From: Hymenobacter puniceus
Lineage (GTDB): Bacteria; Bacteroidota; Bacteroidia; Cytophagales; Hymenobacteraceae
Assembly (NCBI RefSeq): GCF_014333525.1
Contig: NZ_JACSCX010000001.1
Span: 930,001 to 994,000 of the forward strand
Length of the DNA: 64,000 nt
Direction of reading: 5' to 3'
The notes beneath the pieces were generated by a model. That model was given only the letters and a program-made list of their open reading frames with translations, searched no databases and was not told where the DNA came from. The position numbers and the translations under genes were made by a program. Positions 52,134 through 63,724 of this stretch are shown here, one piece after another (the stretch's first letter is position 1; every line of letters begins with the position of its first letter).

Positions 52134-52916
52134 ATGCTTCGTTCGCTACTCCTTTCCTTCCTGCTGCTACTGACTACGGCCACCGCGCAGGCGCAGGATC
52201 TGCTCGTCAAACACAACGCCGAAGAAATTCAGGTGAAGGTGGTGGAAGTTACGCCCACTGATATCCGCTTCCGGCGCACCGATAACCTTGAGGGCCCGCT
52301 CTACATTGTGCGCAAAGCAGAAGTGCGCCTGATTCGCTACGCCAACGGTACTCAGGAGGAATTCGGGCCGGTTACTACTGCTGTTGCTTCGCCACCAGTA
52401 GCGGGGTTCGTGCCTGCCGGTCCGGCCCCAGCCAAAGCGGCTACCCCACCTGGCCCCATAGTGCCCGGCGACGAAGAGATTAGCGGCGAGACAGTGTACT
52501 TGGGCGGGCCACGCCTTGGTTGCACTGTACTAATGGGTGGCGTAGTAAGTAAAGCTCGGGAGTCGGTGCCGGGCCTCAATCCGTTTCTCACGCAATTTGG
52601 CTGGCAGTTTGAAACCCGCATTTTCCGGCTAGCCAACGGCACGTCGGGTTTGTTTGAGTTTGTGCCCCTGATAGGCGGTTTAGAGCAAGGCAAATTTATT
52701 CCGAGTCTTAATGCGCTATTTGGCATCCGGGGCCCGAAAGGCCTGGAGGTGGGCGTAGGCCCCAACCTGACACCAGTAAGTGCCAGCATAGCGCTGGCCG
52801 TAGGCACCTCTTTCCGCTACGATGGTGTCAATTTCCCGGTCAATGTAGCCGTGGTACCCGGCAACGGTGGGGCCCGCGTCAGCCTGCTGGTAGGCTTCAA
52901 CTCGCGCCGCAGGTAG
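52134..52916 (+). CDS. secreted protein of unknown function, barrel-like C-terminus
   Basis: The 260-residue protein has a signal peptide (MLRSLLLSFLLLLTTATAQAQ). Residues 22-80 (DLLVKHNAEEIQVKVVEVTPTDIRFRRTDNLEGPLYIVRKAEV) form a short beta domain often seen at the front of Bacteroidota secreted proteins. A Pro/Ala-rich linker follows, then a strand-rich C-terminal part (LFEFVPLIGG, LEVGVGPNLTPVSASIALAVGTSF, VSLLVGFNSRRR) that could be a small barrel. Function unknown. Confidence 0.7.
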   Translation: MLRSLLLSFLLLLTTATAQAQDLLVKHNAEEIQVKVVEVTPTDIRFRRTDNLEGPLYIVRKAEVRLIRYANGTQEEFGPVTTAVASPPVAGFVPAGPAPAKAATPPGPIVPGDEEISGETVYLGGPRLGCTVLMGGVVSKARESVPGLNPFLTQFGWQFETRIFRLANGTSGLFEFVPLIGGLEQGKFIPSLNALFGIRGPKGLEVGVGPNLTPVSASIALAVGTSFRYDGVNFPVNVAVVPGNGGARVSLLVGFNSRRR

Positions 52917-53074
52917 CCAGGCGCATTTTACAACGCATTACTCTATATATGAATTAGATACACCACGATTCGACGATTGATAACGGAAGCGTATCGGAAA
53001 AATCAGGGCATTATAAACTCAACTGTTGCAGCCACGTATAGCCAGTCATCTTTCCCACTCTAACCTCAATCAAC

Positions 53075-53293
53075 ATGGACGCTAACAACAACGGCATCGA
53101 CGACAGCACTGAATTGCGCACGCGCGGCAACTGGAACGAAATTAAAGGCCAGGCCAAGCAGAAATGGGGCAGCCTGACCGACGACGACCTGCACTACGAG
53201 GAAGGCAAGCAAGACGAATGGTTTGGCCGCCTGCAGCAGAAAACCGGCGAGACCATTGAAGATATCAAGCACTGGTTCCAGCGCACATTCTAG
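53075..53293 (+). CDS. CsbD-like general stress protein
   Basis: The 72-residue acidic protein has GNWNEIKGQAKQKWGSLTDDDLHYEEGKQDEWFGRLQQKTGETIEDIKHWF, a CsbD-like motif set. CsbD-type proteins are small, soluble and induced by general stress in many bacteria; their molecular role is unclear. The start at 53075 gives a short N-terminus with an unusual polar run (DANNNGIDDSTELR). A hairpin follows at 53321-53348. Confidence 0.9.
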   Translation: MDANNNGIDDSTELRTRGNWNEIKGQAKQKWGSLTDDDLHYEEGKQDEWFGRLQQKTGETIEDIKHWFQRTF

Positions 53294-53320
53294 CACTGAT
53301 CCTAAGAACATACATACACA

Positions 53321-53348
53321 CCCCGGGCCGCAACGCTCGGGGCGTTTT
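53321..53348 (+). terminator. terminator after the CsbD-like gene
   Basis: CCCCGGGC and GCTCGGGG pair with a mismatch around CGCAAC, followed by GCGTTTTG. Confidence 0.7.
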
Positions 53349-53461
53349 GTTTGGAAAGGCCAGATATAGTAAAATACATACCTGGACAATGAATATTTAT
53401 AAATATTATTTAATTTGCAATAATATTCCTATCTTTAGACAAGTCATCTCCTCAGCTATTT

Positions 53462-54052
53462 ATGCGTATAGCGGCCGAAGAATTGCGGACCCTAGGCAAC
53501 AAGGTTTTATTGCAGCAATGCAAAACGGCCTTCTTTTGCTCACGTGATTATCCGGCATCTATAGAGTACCTAACGTATGTGTGGGCACTGGAGCAGCGCT
53601 ATGAGCAATGCTGCGTGCTGTCGGGCTTTCACTCGCGGCTGGAGCAGTCGGTGTTCCGGTACCTGCTGCAGGGGCCGCAACAGCCGATTATCTACGTACT
53701 GGGCCGAGGAATTCAACATAATGTACGGATGGAGTATGGCCCCGAAATTCAAGCCAACCGGCTTTTATTCGTTTCGCCTTTTGAAGCCAACGTACGCCAC
53801 ATCACAGAGGAAACAGCTGAAATCCGGAACCTGCTGATTGCCGATTTAGCCGACGATTTCTTTATCCCATACTTAAAGCCCGGTGGTACTATCGACCGGT
53901 TGCTGGCGCAGGCTGCGATACAAGGGAAAACCATCTACACCCTGAATATCCCGGATAACAAGCATCTGCTGCAACGGGGTGCCCAGCCCTGGCGGCCAGT
54001 AGGCGCCCTGGGGCGCCACCTGCCGCTTTCCTACCGGCCAAGTATTCGATAG
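53462..54052 (+). CDS. DprA/SLOG-like Rossmann protein
   Basis: The 196-residue protein resembles the small DprA/LOG-type SLOG Rossmann fold: CKTAFFCSRDYPAS at residues 20-33, then CCVLSGFHSRLEQSVFRYLLQG (loop for nucleotide), and QANRLLFVSPFE. Later HITEETAEIRNLLIADLADDFFIPYLKPGGTI matches the conserved RN-LAD-PGG pattern of the fold. SLOG proteins bind nucleotides or ssDNA and appear in natural transformation and in anti-phage systems. The DNA-binding extensions of true DprA are absent. Neighbours offer no clear context. The upstream region is AT-rich. Confidence 0.75.
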   Translation: MRIAAEELRTLGNKVLLQQCKTAFFCSRDYPASIEYLTYVWALEQRYEQCCVLSGFHSRLEQSVFRYLLQGPQQPIIYVLGRGIQHNVRMEYGPEIQANRLLFVSPFEANVRHITEETAEIRNLLIADLADDFFIPYLKPGGTIDRLLAQAAIQGKTIYTLNIPDNKHLLQRGAQPWRPVGALGRHLPLSYRPSIR

Positions 54053-54123
54053 CAGGCAGACTCCAGCCGAACGTCACGTGCTTTTTCGCGTACAGGGCAG
54101 GTACTCCCTAACTGACGCATTGT

Positions 54124-54954
54124 ATGAACATCTCCGACAACTTAACTGCTGCCGTGCCGACTTCGCCCTCAGGCGGAATCCGGGCGCTGGCCCGCTTTGG
54201 CTTTGCCGCTAAAGGCGCCGTGTACCTGCTGATGGGTGTGCTGGCTTTGCTAGCGGCTACCGGCCAGCAAGGCGGACAAACCACCGACAAAAAGCAGGCC
54301 GTGCTTACGCTGCAAAGCTTGCCCGGCGGGCCCGTGCTGCTGGGACTCATAGCCTTCGGACTGCTTGGCTACATTGTGTGGCGCTTCACGCAGGCAGTGG
54401 TAGATACCGAGAGCAAAGGCTCCGATGCCAAGGGCCTGGGCCGCCGTATCGGGTACGCGGGCAGTGGCCTGCTGTACGCCAGCCTGGCCTGGTATGCGGC
54501 CAAGCTAGCCATGAACGGCTCTGCTGACGCAGGCAGCAACACGCAGCAAAGCCTCACAGCCCGCGTGTTGAACTGGCCTGGCGGCGAGTGGATCATCATT
54601 CTGATAGGTGTAGCCATTATCGGGAGTGGATTATACCAGATTTATAACGCCTACTCCGGCTCTTTTCACAAGCACGTCAACAGCTCCGACATTCCGGCGG
54701 GCCAGCAGAATACTGTATACCGTATCGGCCAACTTGGCTACACGGCCCGGGGCGTGGTGATGGCCATTATCGGTTACTTCTTCGTGCAGGCCGGCCGCCA
54801 GCACCGCGCCGCCGCCGTCGGCAGCACCGACGAAGCCTTTGACCTATTGGCGTCTATGGGGCCGGTGGTGCTCGGCATTGTGGCGCTGGGGTTGATGGCT
54901 TACGGACTCTACATGCTGGTGCAGGCCAAATACCCGGTGCTCAAGCGCATCTAA
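54124..54954 (+). CDS. DUF1206 membrane protein
   Basis: The 276-residue protein contains six hydrophobic helices grouped in three two-helix repeats. They begin LARFGFAAKGAVYLLMGVLAL, GRRIGYAGSGLLYASLAWYAA and QLGYTARGVVMAIIGYFFV. The R-(F/Y)-G-(F/Y/X)-A-(A/S/R)-(K/G)-G pattern is the DUF1206 signature. Inner-membrane location is expected; function unknown, although it is often near stress genes. A bidirectional terminator follows at 54980-55024. Confidence 0.92.
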   Translation: MNISDNLTAAVPTSPSGGIRALARFGFAAKGAVYLLMGVLALLAATGQQGGQTTDKKQAVLTLQSLPGGPVLLGLIAFGLLGYIVWRFTQAVVDTESKGSDAKGLGRRIGYAGSGLLYASLAWYAAKLAMNGSADAGSNTQQSLTARVLNWPGGEWIIILIGVAIIGSGLYQIYNAYSGSFHKHVNSSDIPAGQQNTVYRIGQLGYTARGVVMAIIGYFFVQAGRQHRAAAVGSTDEAFDLLASMGPVVLGIVALGLMAYGLYMLVQAKYPVLKRI

Positions 54955-54979
54955 GCACTACAACTAGCCGGCAATTATT

Positions 54980-55024
54980 AAAAAGCGGGTCCGTCTGAGT
55001 TTAGCTTAGGCGGACCCGCTTTTT
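54980..55024. terminator. bidirectional terminator
   Basis: AAAAAGCGGGTCCG and CGGACCCGCTTTTT pair perfectly around a 17-base part that also pairs weakly. It separates two convergent genes. Confidence 0.92.
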
Positions 55025-55047
55025 GGTGCATCTCACAGCCAAAACCA

Positions 55048-56259
55048 CTAGGCCACATAGTCAGCTAGATACTGGTACCGCTCGGTGAGCTGGCCGTTGC
55101 GGGCAATGGTGGCGCGCTCCACCACATCGTCGGTGCCTTCGTGGATGAGGTGGGGTAGTACATTGTCGAGGAGCTGGCGGCCGAAGTCGCGGCTGGCATT
55201 ACGGGGCAGCTCGCAGGGCAGGTTGTCCACGGCCATAACGGTGATGTTGCCGGGCGCGGAATAGGCTGGTTCCAGCTCGCCGGTGGCGGGGTTGTAGTCG
55301 AAGGCGGGCTCCTGAATGGTGCTGCTGCGCTTGGTGGTCGGGATGGAGCCGTTTACGTCGCAGGTCACGTCGGCAATGGTGTCGATGCGGAAATGGGCAC
55401 GCTTGGTGTCGGCTTCCTCAAACAAACGCGGTGCGGCCGGGTGCCAGTAGGCGCAGGCAATAAGCAGGTTGGTGACGGGCAGGAAGTTGCGAAACGTGCT
55501 TTCGTACTCTTCGGGGTGGCGGTGGAAATCAGGCGTATCCCACACGCGGCCGTCGCGGCGGCGGTTGTAGTCGGAGCTGCGCAGCTGGGTATACACCGGC
55601 TCGTTGAAATCGAGGTAGAGGTAGTCGTACACACTCACGCGCCGGATGCCCATCAGGTTCAGCACTTCTACCGCGCCCTGGGCCACGCGGCCCGAGCCGG
55701 TTACTACCATCTTAATAGGCGGCAGCTTCTTCACCTTGAAAAACTCTTCCTGCATGTCCTCCATGTCCACGCACTCGTAGGCCGGTTTCAGCTCATACAG
55801 ACCATGCTTGCGGCCGTACGTCAGCAGGCCGTTGTAGGCGCCCACAATGCCGGCCCAGCGCCCGAAGGCCACAATTCGCTCCCCGTTTTCGTTGGTGAGC
55901 ATCTCGTAGTCAATCAGCGTGATATTCTTGGCCAGCACTTGCCGCAGCAACTCACGGTTGGCAGGCTGCTTTTTCACGGTGTGCGAGAAGAACAGGTAGG
56001 TTTTGTGGGGAATGAGCTGCGCCACGGGCACCTCCTTCACGCCCATCAGAATGTCACAGTCCGCTACGTCGGGGCGCACCTCGACGCCGGCAGTGCGGTA
56101 CTCGTCGTCGGAAAAGCAGCGGATGGGGCTTTCCTGGGCTACAATCTGCAGGCCGGGGAAGCGGGCTTCGGCCTCGGTACATTTTTTGGGCGTGAGCGGC
56201 ACGCGCTTATCGGGCGGGGTTTTGCCTTCGCGGATCAGGCCAATGGTAATGGGACGCAT
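55048..56259 (-). CDS. saccharopine dehydrogenase/alanine dehydrogenase-family NAD(P)-dependent oxidoreductase
   Basis: The 403-residue protein starts MRPITIGLIREGKTPPDKRVPLTP, the N-terminal signature of the alanine dehydrogenase/PNT and saccharopine dehydrogenase (LYS1-like) group. The catalytic-looking HT (FFSHTVKKQ) and the NAD site VVTGSGRVAQGAVEVL follow, then ADVTCDVNGSIPTTKRSSTI and VDNLPCELPRNASRDFG. The latter two match the LYS1-type lysine-forming saccharopine dehydrogenase more than alanine dehydrogenase. The 403-residue length is slightly above LYS1. Function in lysine or related amino acid metabolism is likely but not certain. Confidence 0.8.
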   Translation of the reverse strand: MRPITIGLIREGKTPPDKRVPLTPKKCTEAEARFPGLQIVAQESPIRCFSDDEYRTAGVEVRPDVADCDILMGVKEVPVAQLIPHKTYLFFSHTVKKQPANRELLRQVLAKNITLIDYEMLTNENGERIVAFGRWAGIVGAYNGLLTYGRKHGLYELKPAYECVDMEDMQEEFFKVKKLPPIKMVVTGSGRVAQGAVEVLNLMGIRRVSVYDYLYLDFNEPVYTQLRSSDYNRRRDGRVWDTPDFHRHPEEYESTFRNFLPVTNLLIACAYWHPAAPRLFEEADTKRAHFRIDTIADVTCDVNGSIPTTKRSSTIQEPAFDYNPATGELEPAYSAPGNITVMAVDNLPCELPRNASRDFGRQLLDNVLPHLIHEGTDDVVERATIARNGQLTERYQYLADYVA

Positions 56260-56335
56260 ACGGGTGGGAATGGGAAGTTCGGGGGCTAAATCTGCGGAAA
56301 ATTGTTGATCCGTCGCTCCTGCGTATGCCATGCGT

Positions 56336-56437
56336 CTGTCATCCTGAGCAGCGCGAAGGACCTTCTCACGTTTGGGTTTCTCTTGGATCTAAGACGTTCC
56401 GGTGTGAGCAGGTCCTTCGCTCCGCTCAGGATGACAG
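56336..56437. repeat. dispersed palindrome, GTCATCCTGAGC variant
   Basis: Arms start CTGTCATCCTGAGC and end CTGAC; left GCGAAGGACCTTCTCAC pairs with right GTGAGCAGGTCCTTCGC, with one small internal bulge (a few mismatches). The spacer is about 38 bases. It lies between the divergent dehydrogenase and gcvP genes, upstream of the gcvP promoter box. Confidence 0.85.
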
Positions 56438-56505
56438 GTAGGTTGTCGGTTGAAATGCCCAAACATTTGCCCACTTATCGGTTTATGGGTGAAGCCTTTT
56501 CGCAC

Positions 56506-56513
56506 TACCTTTG
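56506..56513 (+). promoter_or_regulatory. candidate -7 promoter box of gcvP (TACCTTTG)
   Basis: TACCTTTG matches the Bacteroidota TAnnTTTG element and would give a leader of about 43 bases before the gcvP ATG. A weak TTTATG lies 19-25 bases upstream instead of a TTG. No glycine riboswitch is seen in the leader. Confidence 0.45.
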
Positions 56514-56562
56514 TTGGGGGCCTGCCCCACCCACTTCTGCTACCACCCTCACTCCTGTTACT

Positions 56563-59485
<2,923 letters not shown>

Positions 59486-59487
<2 letters not shown>

Positions 59488-59555
59488 GGCTCAGGGCTCA
59501 GGGCTCAGGGCTCAGGGCTCAGGGCTCAGGGCTCAGGGCTCAGGGCTCAGGGCTC
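59486..59555. repeat. ten tandem copies of AGGGCTC overlapping the gcvP stop codon
   Basis: The heptamer AGGGCTC is repeated ten times without interruption from the A of the TAG stop. Because the unit is 7 bp, expansion or contraction shifts the downstream frame but leaves the TAG intact, as the unit begins inside it. A related but imperfect array, CCCTAAG-type, lies at 59632-59653 beyond the terminator. Confidence 0.95.
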
Positions 59556-59566
59556 AGGGTGTATGC

Positions 59567-59598
59567 AAAAGGCCCCGCCGGGTTACGGTGGGGCCTTC
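59567..59598 (+). terminator. terminator after gcvP
   Basis: AAGGCCCCGCCG and CGGTGGGGCCTT (one G-T pair) form a stem around GGTTA, followed by CTTCTTT. Confidence 0.85.
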
Positions 59599-59656
59599 TT
59601 CTTTGAGCAATATATACGGCCTATTTACTAGGCCCTAAGCCCTAAGTCCTAAAAAT

Positions 59657-59950
59657 CTATTGTTTGCCGAAGCAGCTGCGGTACATGTAGCCGTTGAGGA
59701 CTTGGCCGTCTTTGGTGACGCGGGCTTTCACGAAGTAAACATCCACTGTGTCCATTATCTGCACCTGTGTATCAGCCCCCACGCTGGTGAGCTGGGCCGA
59801 CTGCTTGGTCATGCCGTCGTAGAGGATGCATTCCACGATGGTGTTGGCTTGCGCGGTGCTGGCGGTGCGGGAGTTTCCGGTGTCTTCCTTGGCAGCGGTG
59901 CAGGCTGCCAGGCCTAGTAGAGAGAGCAGAAATAAGGTGGTTTTGTTCAT
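59657..59950 (-). CDS. small lipoprotein of unknown function
   Basis: The 97-residue protein starts with a lipoprotein signal (MNKTTLFLLSLLGLAAC, Cys17). The mature part of about 80 residues has VGADTQVQIMDTVDVYFVKARVTKDGQVLNGYMYRSCF, a pattern like a small SH3-type barrel with two cysteines (C41 and C94) that could form a disulfide. No family is assigned. It is convergent with gcvP and separated by the terminator. Confidence 0.72.
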   Translation of the reverse strand: MNKTTLFLLSLLGLAACTAAKEDTGNSRTASTAQANTIVECILYDGMTKQSAQLTSVGADTQVQIMDTVDVYFVKARVTKDGQVLNGYMYRSCFGKQ

Positions 59951-60160
59951 GGCGGAGTAATAGGATTGGGGTAAGATATATACATTCAGAAGTAAAAGAG
60001 AATTTTCCCTGAATAATTTTACTTCAGGTCAGGATATGCGCTAAAACCAGGAACGATGGATGGGCGTAGGCTGTTAAAAAACCAGAACAGCAAGATTTCA
60101 CGCAGGCGTTGAATCGCCCGGTTTTTGCTCTGCTTCTCACACGTCTTTCTGATATTTTCC

Positions 60161-60775
60161 ATGTCACATATCACTCGATTTTTCAGCCGGCCCGCCGCTG
60201 TGCTGGCCTTAAGTTCGGCTATGCTGCTGGGCTTATCGGGCTGCGCCACCTCTTCGCGGGTAGGTGTAACCTCCGACTTCGACCATTCCGTAAATTTCCG
60301 GGCCTACAAAACCTGGTCGTGGTACCCAACGCAAACCAAAGACACAGAGGGCGGCCCCGCCCAGGGCTACCAGTCGTTTTTGGATAAGCGTATCCGCACG
60401 GCCGTGGAGCGCGAAATGACGGCTAAGGGCCTTACTTATTCCGACACGGCCCCCGACCTCTACATTGCATACTCAGCCAAGGTAGAGGACAAGCAACAGG
60501 CTAATTATGGTGGCTTCGGCCCCTATGGCTATCCGTATGGTGGCTACTACGGTGGCCTCTACGGCCGCAATAACGGCTACATCACCAACTACAAAGCTGG
60601 TACCGTTATCATCGACTTCGTGGATGTGCGGCGCAAAGAGTTGGCGTGGCGTGGCCAGGGCCAGGCACAGGTAGACAAGCAGACCATTTCAGAACCAGAA
60701 GTGTACCGCATCGTCAACAGCATCCTGGGTACTTATCCACCGCAAGGTCCGGAAGGTCCTAATGCCAGCCGGTAG
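60161..60775 (+). CDS. DUF4136 lipoprotein
   Basis: The 204-residue protein begins with a lipoprotein signal (LALSSAMLLGLSGC) and then VTSDFDHSVNFRAYKTWSWYP, the start of DUF4136. RIRTAVEREMTAKGLTYSDTAPDLYIAYSA and the C-terminal VRRKELAWRGQGQ are further family signatures. A Gly/Tyr-rich insertion (YGGFGPYGYPYGGYYGGLYG) interrupts the middle. DUF4136 proteins are periplasmic or outer-membrane lipoproteins of unknown function, common in Bacteroidota and Proteobacteria. The ATG at 60161 was chosen as the one leading into the signal. Confidence 0.92.
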   Translation: MSHITRFFSRPAAVLALSSAMLLGLSGCATSSRVGVTSDFDHSVNFRAYKTWSWYPTQTKDTEGGPAQGYQSFLDKRIRTAVEREMTAKGLTYSDTAPDLYIAYSAKVEDKQQANYGGFGPYGYPYGGYYGGLYGRNNGYITNYKAGTVIIDFVDVRRKELAWRGQGQAQVDKQTISEPEVYRIVNSILGTYPPQGPEGPNASR

Positions 60776-60792
60776 TCGTTAGCCAGCAGTCA

Positions 60793-60840
60793 ACAACACA
60801 AAAAAGCCTTCCCTGAATAGGGAAGGCTTTTTTGTGTTGT
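60793..60840. terminator. 22-bp perfect bidirectional terminator
   Basis: ACAACACAAAAAAGCCTTCC and its inverse pair over 22 bp around GAAT. A- and T-runs are part of the stem. It separates convergent genes. Confidence 0.95.
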
Positions 60841-60866
60841 AAGTAAATCAATTACAGCTCTCCGTG

Positions 60867-61775
60867 TTAATCAATCGGCACGTTCACGTGGCGCTCGGCG
60901 TGGTAGGAACTGCGCACCAGTGGGCCGCTTTCCACGTATCGCAGGCCCCGGGCTAAGCCTTCCTCACGGTAGTGCGCGAATACATCGGGGTGAATGAACT
61001 CGGCTACTTCGAGGTGGCGCTTGGTGGGCTGCAGGTACTGGCCCAGCGTGAGGATGTGTAGGCCGTTAGCGGCGAGGTCGTCCATGGCTTTGTACATCTC
61101 GTCGCGGGTTTCGCCTAGGCCCAGCATAATGCCCGACTTGGTGCGCTTACCGGCCTCGTAGGTACGCCGGATCTGCTCCAGGCTGCGCTCGTACTTGGCT
61201 TGCGGGCGCACGAGGCGGTAAAGGCTGCCTACTGTTTCCATATTGTGCGACACCACTTCCTGACCGCCGGCAATCATGGTATCCAGCGCGTCCCAGTTGG
61301 CTTTTACGTCCGGAATCAGGGTTTCGATGGTGGTTTCGGGGGAGAGCTGCTTGGTTTGTACCACTGTCTCATACCAGATGCTGGCCCCACGATCCTTGAG
61401 TTCGTCGCGGTTGACGGAGGTCAGCACGGCATGCTTCACGCCCATCAACTGAATGGCTTCGGCCACGCGGCGCGGCTCATCGGTATCGTACTCGTTGGGG
61501 CGGCCAGTAGCCACGGCGCAGAACGAGCATGAACGGGTGCAGATGTTGCCCAGGATCATGAAGGTGGCCGTGCCGGCACCCCAGCACTCGCCCATATTGG
61601 GGCAGTTGCCGCTTTCGCAGATGGTGTGCAGCTTGTGCTCATCCACGAGGCGACGAACGGCAGCATATTCGGGGCCAACCGGGAGCTTCACGCGCAGCCA
61701 GTCGGGCTTGCGGGGCTTGGCTGGGGCAGCGGCTTCGGGCTGAATGATTGGTAGGGTCAGCAGCAAATCTTCCAT
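60867..61775 (-). CDS. lipA: lipoyl synthase
   Basis: The 302-residue radical SAM enzyme inserts two sulfurs into octanoyl-lipoyl domains to form lipoate. It has the auxiliary cluster motif C53-C58-C64 in [12 protein letters not shown] and the radical SAM motif C79-C83-C86 in ICTRSCSFC. The C-terminal RSSYHAERH carries the conserved serine. Its products are needed by SucB and by the GcvH partner of GcvP, whose genes lie near. The gene is alone on the minus strand; lipB is not in this window. Confidence 0.97.
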   Translation of the reverse strand: MEDLLLTLPIIQPEAAAPAKPRKPDWLRVKLPVGPEYAAVRRLVDEHKLHTICESGNCPNMGECWGAGTATFMILGNICTRSCSFCAVATGRPNEYDTDEPRRVAEAIQLMGVKHAVLTSVNRDELKDRGASIWYETVVQTKQLSPETTIETLIPDVKANWDALDTMIAGGQEVVSHNMETVGSLYRLVRPQAKYERSLEQIRRTYEAGKRTKSGIMLGLGETRDEMYKAMDDLAANGLHILTLGQYLQPTKRHLEVAEFIHPDVFAHYREEGLARGLRYVESGPLVRSSYHAERHVNVPID

Positions 61776-61915
61776 GCTGTAAAGGTACTAGGTTTGGGCG
61801 TGGGGAAATACAGAATCCGCTTCCGGTAAAAGCCGGAGGTGAGACTTTTGTTCGGGTGGCGCACCACTCAAACCCAAGTCTCACCTCCTGCGGTGGCAGC
61901 AAACGGTGGCACCAC

Positions 61916-62716
61916 TCAGCTGCGCGAGCCCAGATAAATAGTGAGGTACACCGACGGGTAGAAGCGGTTGTTGATGCTGGTGTCGTCGATGTCGGCCGAA
62001 GGCAGCGTGCTCAGGATGATGGGACGTTTGCCGTAGGCTTCCAGCAAAAAGCCGGTTTCGATGCCCGCCACGGCGTCGCGGTAGCGGCCATACTCGAAAC
62101 TGAGGGCGGCCCGGACATGGGCGCCCAGCAGCGGCTTCAGCTCATTGATGCCTGAAAACAGCGGAGCCCGATCAAGCACCAGGTTTAGGTTGCCGTGCTG
62201 GCGGGGGTCGTAAGCTTCGGCCCGGATGTCGTCGGGGCCGGTGGGGTTGCCGTTGGTGTCGCGCGGGGTGTAGTCATAGTAGATGTAGTAAGGCATCTGC
62301 AGCCCGATGGACGGACCGGCGCCAAACAGCGCATTCACCTGCACCCCCGATTCCGGCGCTTTGCGGAATATCACGCGCTGTGCTCCGATGGTGGGGCGCA
62401 GCACATACAGGAAATTGGCCTTGTCGCGCACGAAAGAGCCGCCGTTGTAGCTGGCCAGACGGCGCTCCTTGGGGTGCTTCACCTCCACACCTTCGATGCT
62501 CCAGTAGCGCGACCATTTCTCGTTGAGCACGTGGCTGGAGCGCACTGAAACGCCGCCAATCAGGCCGCCTTTGGTGTTGAAGTTGATGCCATATACAAAC
62601 TCCTTCCGGTAGGAAGGATCGTCGTTGGGCGTAGCAGTGGGCACCTTCTGCGCCCACGCTGCTGCCGGAGCAGCAGCAGCCAGCACGGTAGCGGCCAGAG
62701 TAAGTACGTGTCGCAC
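61916..62716 (-). CDS. secreted outer-membrane-like protein of unknown function
   Basis: With a GTG start at 62716 the 266-residue protein has a standard signal peptide ([23 protein letters not shown]). An ATG at 62809 is in frame but adds 31 Arg/Phe-rich residues before it and would overlap the TAAATTTG promoter box of the divergent gene; I judge it less likely. The mature part has alternating strands (VYGINFNTKGGLIGGVSVRS, VLRPTIGAQRVIF, VNALFGAGPSIGLQMPYYIYYDY) ending YPSVYLTIYLGSRS, a barrel-type end. No named family is recognised. Confidence 0.72.
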   Translation of the reverse strand: MRHVLTLAATVLAAAAPAAAWAQKVPTATPNDDPSYRKEFVYGINFNTKGGLIGGVSVRSSHVLNEKWSRYWSIEGVEVKHPKERRLASYNGGSFVRDKANFLYVLRPTIGAQRVIFRKAPESGVQVNALFGAGPSIGLQMPYYIYYDYTPRDTNGNPTGPDDIRAEAYDPRQHGNLNLVLDRAPLFSGINELKPLLGAHVRAALSFEYGRYRDAVAGIETGFLLEAYGKRPIILSTLPSADIDDTSINNRFYPSVYLTIYLGSRS

Positions 62717-62791
62717 GGGGCGCAGAAAAGCTAGAGGGTGGAAAGAACTGAACCGGAAGGGCCGCGTGGCGGCTACCCTGTCGAAAGTACG

Positions 62792-62799
62792 TAAATTTG
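62792..62799 (+). promoter_or_regulatory. candidate -7 promoter box of the osmC gene
   Basis: TAAATTTG matches TAnnTTTG and lies 45 bp before the osmC start. No TTG is seen at the expected -33 position. Confidence 0.35.
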
Positions 62800-62843
62800 C
62801 AGGTATCATGCTGTTAACCGGCTAACCTCTCAAATCATTCCGT

Positions 62844-63251
62844 ATGAGCACCGCCACCGCCCGCTACACCGGCAATCTGCGTACCGAAGCCACACATACC
62901 GCCTCCGGCACCACCATTCTCACCGATGCGCCCGTGGATAACCACGGCCGCGGCGAATCGTTTTCGCCGACCGACCTGGTCAGTGCCGCGCTGGGCGCGT
63001 GCATGATGACCATCATGGGCATCGTGGCGGCGCGGCAGAACCTGGACCTGACCGGCGTAACGTACGAAGTAACCAAACACATGAGCGCCGAACCCCGCCG
63101 CATCCGGCAGATTGACGTGCAGTTCCGGCTGCCGGCCTCGCTCAGTGAGAAAGAGCGCACCATCCTCGAAAACGCGGCCCACACCTGTCCGGTGGCGCTC
63201 AGCCTCCACCCCGAAATCAAGCAGGAAGTTCAGTTCTCCTACGAGAGCTAG
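62844..63251 (+). CDS. OsmC-family peroxiredoxin-like protein
   Basis: The 135-residue protein has the OsmC cysteines Cys53 (ALGACMMTIMG) and Cys115 (HTCPVALSL) and the conserved ESFSPTDLVSAAL loop. OsmC/Ohr proteins reduce organic hydroperoxides with dithiols such as lipoamide. The family also includes proteins with other roles, but the cysteine pair is intact here. Cytoplasmic. A palindrome rather than a classical terminator follows, then the convergent ytxJ gene. Confidence 0.93.
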   Translation: MSTATARYTGNLRTEATHTASGTTILTDAPVDNHGRGESFSPTDLVSAALGACMMTIMGIVAARQNLDLTGVTYEVTKHMSAEPRRIRQIDVQFRLPASLSEKERTILENAAHTCPVALSLHPEIKQEVQFSYES

Positions 63252-63267
63252 CGCCTAAACGAATTGC

Positions 63268-63357
63268 CCGTCATGCAGAGCGGAGCGAGGCATCTGGCTA
63301 GTGTAGTAAATGAGGTTACCACACTAGCCAGATGCTTCGCTCCGCTCTGCATGACGG
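63268..63357. repeat. dispersed palindrome, GTCATGCAGAGC variant with 37-bp arms
   Basis: Arms at 63268-63304 and 63321-63357 (outer CCGTCATGCAGAGCGGAGCG) are inverse with one mismatch. The outer half is the same as at 4041-4145, but the inner half (CATCTGGCTAGTGT) differs. It fills the gap between convergent genes. Confidence 0.92.
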
Positions 63358-63366
63358 CCTTTCAAC

Positions 63367-63711
63367 TTACCCGGCCACGGCCTGCTTCACGTCGTTGAGG
63401 CGGATGCCCATGTGCGACGCATCGTAGCGGCACTCGCCGTCCTGGATGAGTAGCAGCTGCGGCGACTCGTGCTGCACACTGAATTTCTGGGCTATTTCCT
63501 GTGAGATGGGACGGAAACGCAGCAAGTCGAGGTAGTAGAGCTTCACGTTGTCGAGGCCGGCATCGGCCCACTGGCGCTCAATTTTGCCTTTGGCCGCCGC
63601 GCTGATGGAGCAGGTGGTGCTGTGCTTGAAGATAAGAACCGGCTGCTCCTGCGACTCGCGCACGATGTCAAGGAGTTGTTCGGATTGGGTGAGGGGTTGC
63701 CAGGGAGTCAT
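63367..63711 (-). CDS. ytxJ: bacillithiol-system redox protein YtxJ
   Basis: The 114-residue thioredoxin-fold protein has the monothiol motif TTCSISAAA (Cys34), characteristic of YtxJ, the monothiol-type partner of the bacillithiol redox system. The C-terminal HESPQLLLI matches the cis-proline strand of the fold. Bacillithiol is found in many Bacteroidota. The ATG at 63711 is the family-like start; the next gene upstream on this strand ends 13 bp away, so they may be co-transcribed. Confidence 0.88.
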   Translation of the reverse strand: MTPWQPLTQSEQLLDIVRESQEQPVLIFKHSTTCSISAAAKGKIERQWADAGLDNVKLYYLDLLRFRPISQEIAQKFSVQHESPQLLLIQDGECRYDASHMGIRLNDVKQAVAG

Positions 63712-63724
63712 AGTAAGGGTGGTG

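Noticed and set aside
56442..56562. glycine riboswitch before gcvP
   Set aside because: The leader is short and no conserved aptamer core is visible.
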